Source: Rotaria macrura
Lineage: Eukaryota; Rotifera; Eurotatoria; Philodinida; Philodinidae
Direction of reading: 5' to 3'
DNA: 64,000 bases
Assembly: GCA_900239685.1 (NCBI GenBank)
Contig: OENT01000274.1
Span: forward strand, 62,001 to 126,000
This document shows, piece by piece, positions 63,901-64,000 of this stretch. The translations under genes were made by a program, and so were the position numbers. Within the stretch, counting starts at the first letter, position 1; the number at the start of each line of letters is the position of its first letter. Under the pieces are notes generated by a model, which did no database searches, was not told where the DNA came from, and worked only from the letters and a program-made list of their open reading frames with translations.

Positions 63901-64000
63901 GTCACACAATATCATAAATGCTTCCGATTATGATACAGTTTTTATCAGTCAGATAGATTCTGAAATTTAACCTACTGGTTAATTCAATTGCATACCACAA
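60903..64000. other. Gene-free end of the window
   Basis: I see no exon with convincing splice sites or protein-like composition. There is a GA-rich repeat at about 62091-62120 and TA-rich tracts near 61257-61275 and 61361-61375. Open frames at 61980-62243 and 63547-63897 are AT-driven and overlap on opposite strands. Confidence 0.4.

Overview
This is a eukaryotic nuclear window from an AT-rich invertebrate genome. Genes are broken by many introns, most only 50-75 bp with GTAAG-type donors and TTTAG-type acceptors. The products are metazoan: a DEKA-type voltage-gated sodium channel, a DAZ/Boule-like RRM protein, a Lingerer/UBAP2-like protein, a cadherin and a TRIM-like protein. The best guess is a rotifer, probably bdelloid, from the tiny introns, codon use and TRIM style. 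That is an inference, not a proof. There is no prokaryotic organisation, CRISPR array, rRNA or recognisable tRNA.

Layout. From 1 to 12.8 kb the window is gene-poor. It holds a 90-bp MITE with a perfect 8-bp target duplication (195-284), a decayed 2.9-kb hAT-like element with 22-bp perfect terminal inverted repeats (4864-7803), and scattered coding relics. At 12.9-17.4 kb (minus) lies a 12-exon Lingerer/UBAP2-like gene. It is head to head with a 7-exon DAZ/Boule-like gene at 17.95-19.4 kb (plus), and the two share a spacer of about 530 bp. At 23.8-25.5 kb are the terminal exons of two genes I cannot name. At 26.5-27.7 kb (minus) is a four-exon, four-TM membrane protein. From 30.86 to 46.42 kb (plus) the dominant gene is a 30-exon sodium channel. 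Every exon junction stays in frame and gives 1,889 residues. Its last intron carries a 1.43-kb non-autonomous hAT-like element. At 48.0-49.5 kb (minus) is a TRIM-like RING/B-box protein whose last RING zinc ligand is Arg. From 51.2 to 54.2 kb there are coding relics and the 3' end of an unnamed minus-strand gene. At 58.7-60.9 kb (plus) is a two-exon cadherin. The final 3 kb shows no gene.

Functionally the window is a mix: excitability (sodium channel), adhesion (cadherin) and RNA-granule or translation control (the Lingerer/Boule divergent pair). No operon-like cooperation is implied. The most notable signals are three hAT-like transposon copies defined by TIRs and 8-bp duplications, the Boule/Lingerer shared promoter, unusual residues in the sodium channel (MFM inactivation motif, lost IQ core, Ser in the outer ring of domain IV), the Cys-to-Arg change in the RING, and several 3n introns without stop codons that would insert peptides if retained. 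I found no convincing, wholly new biological system.
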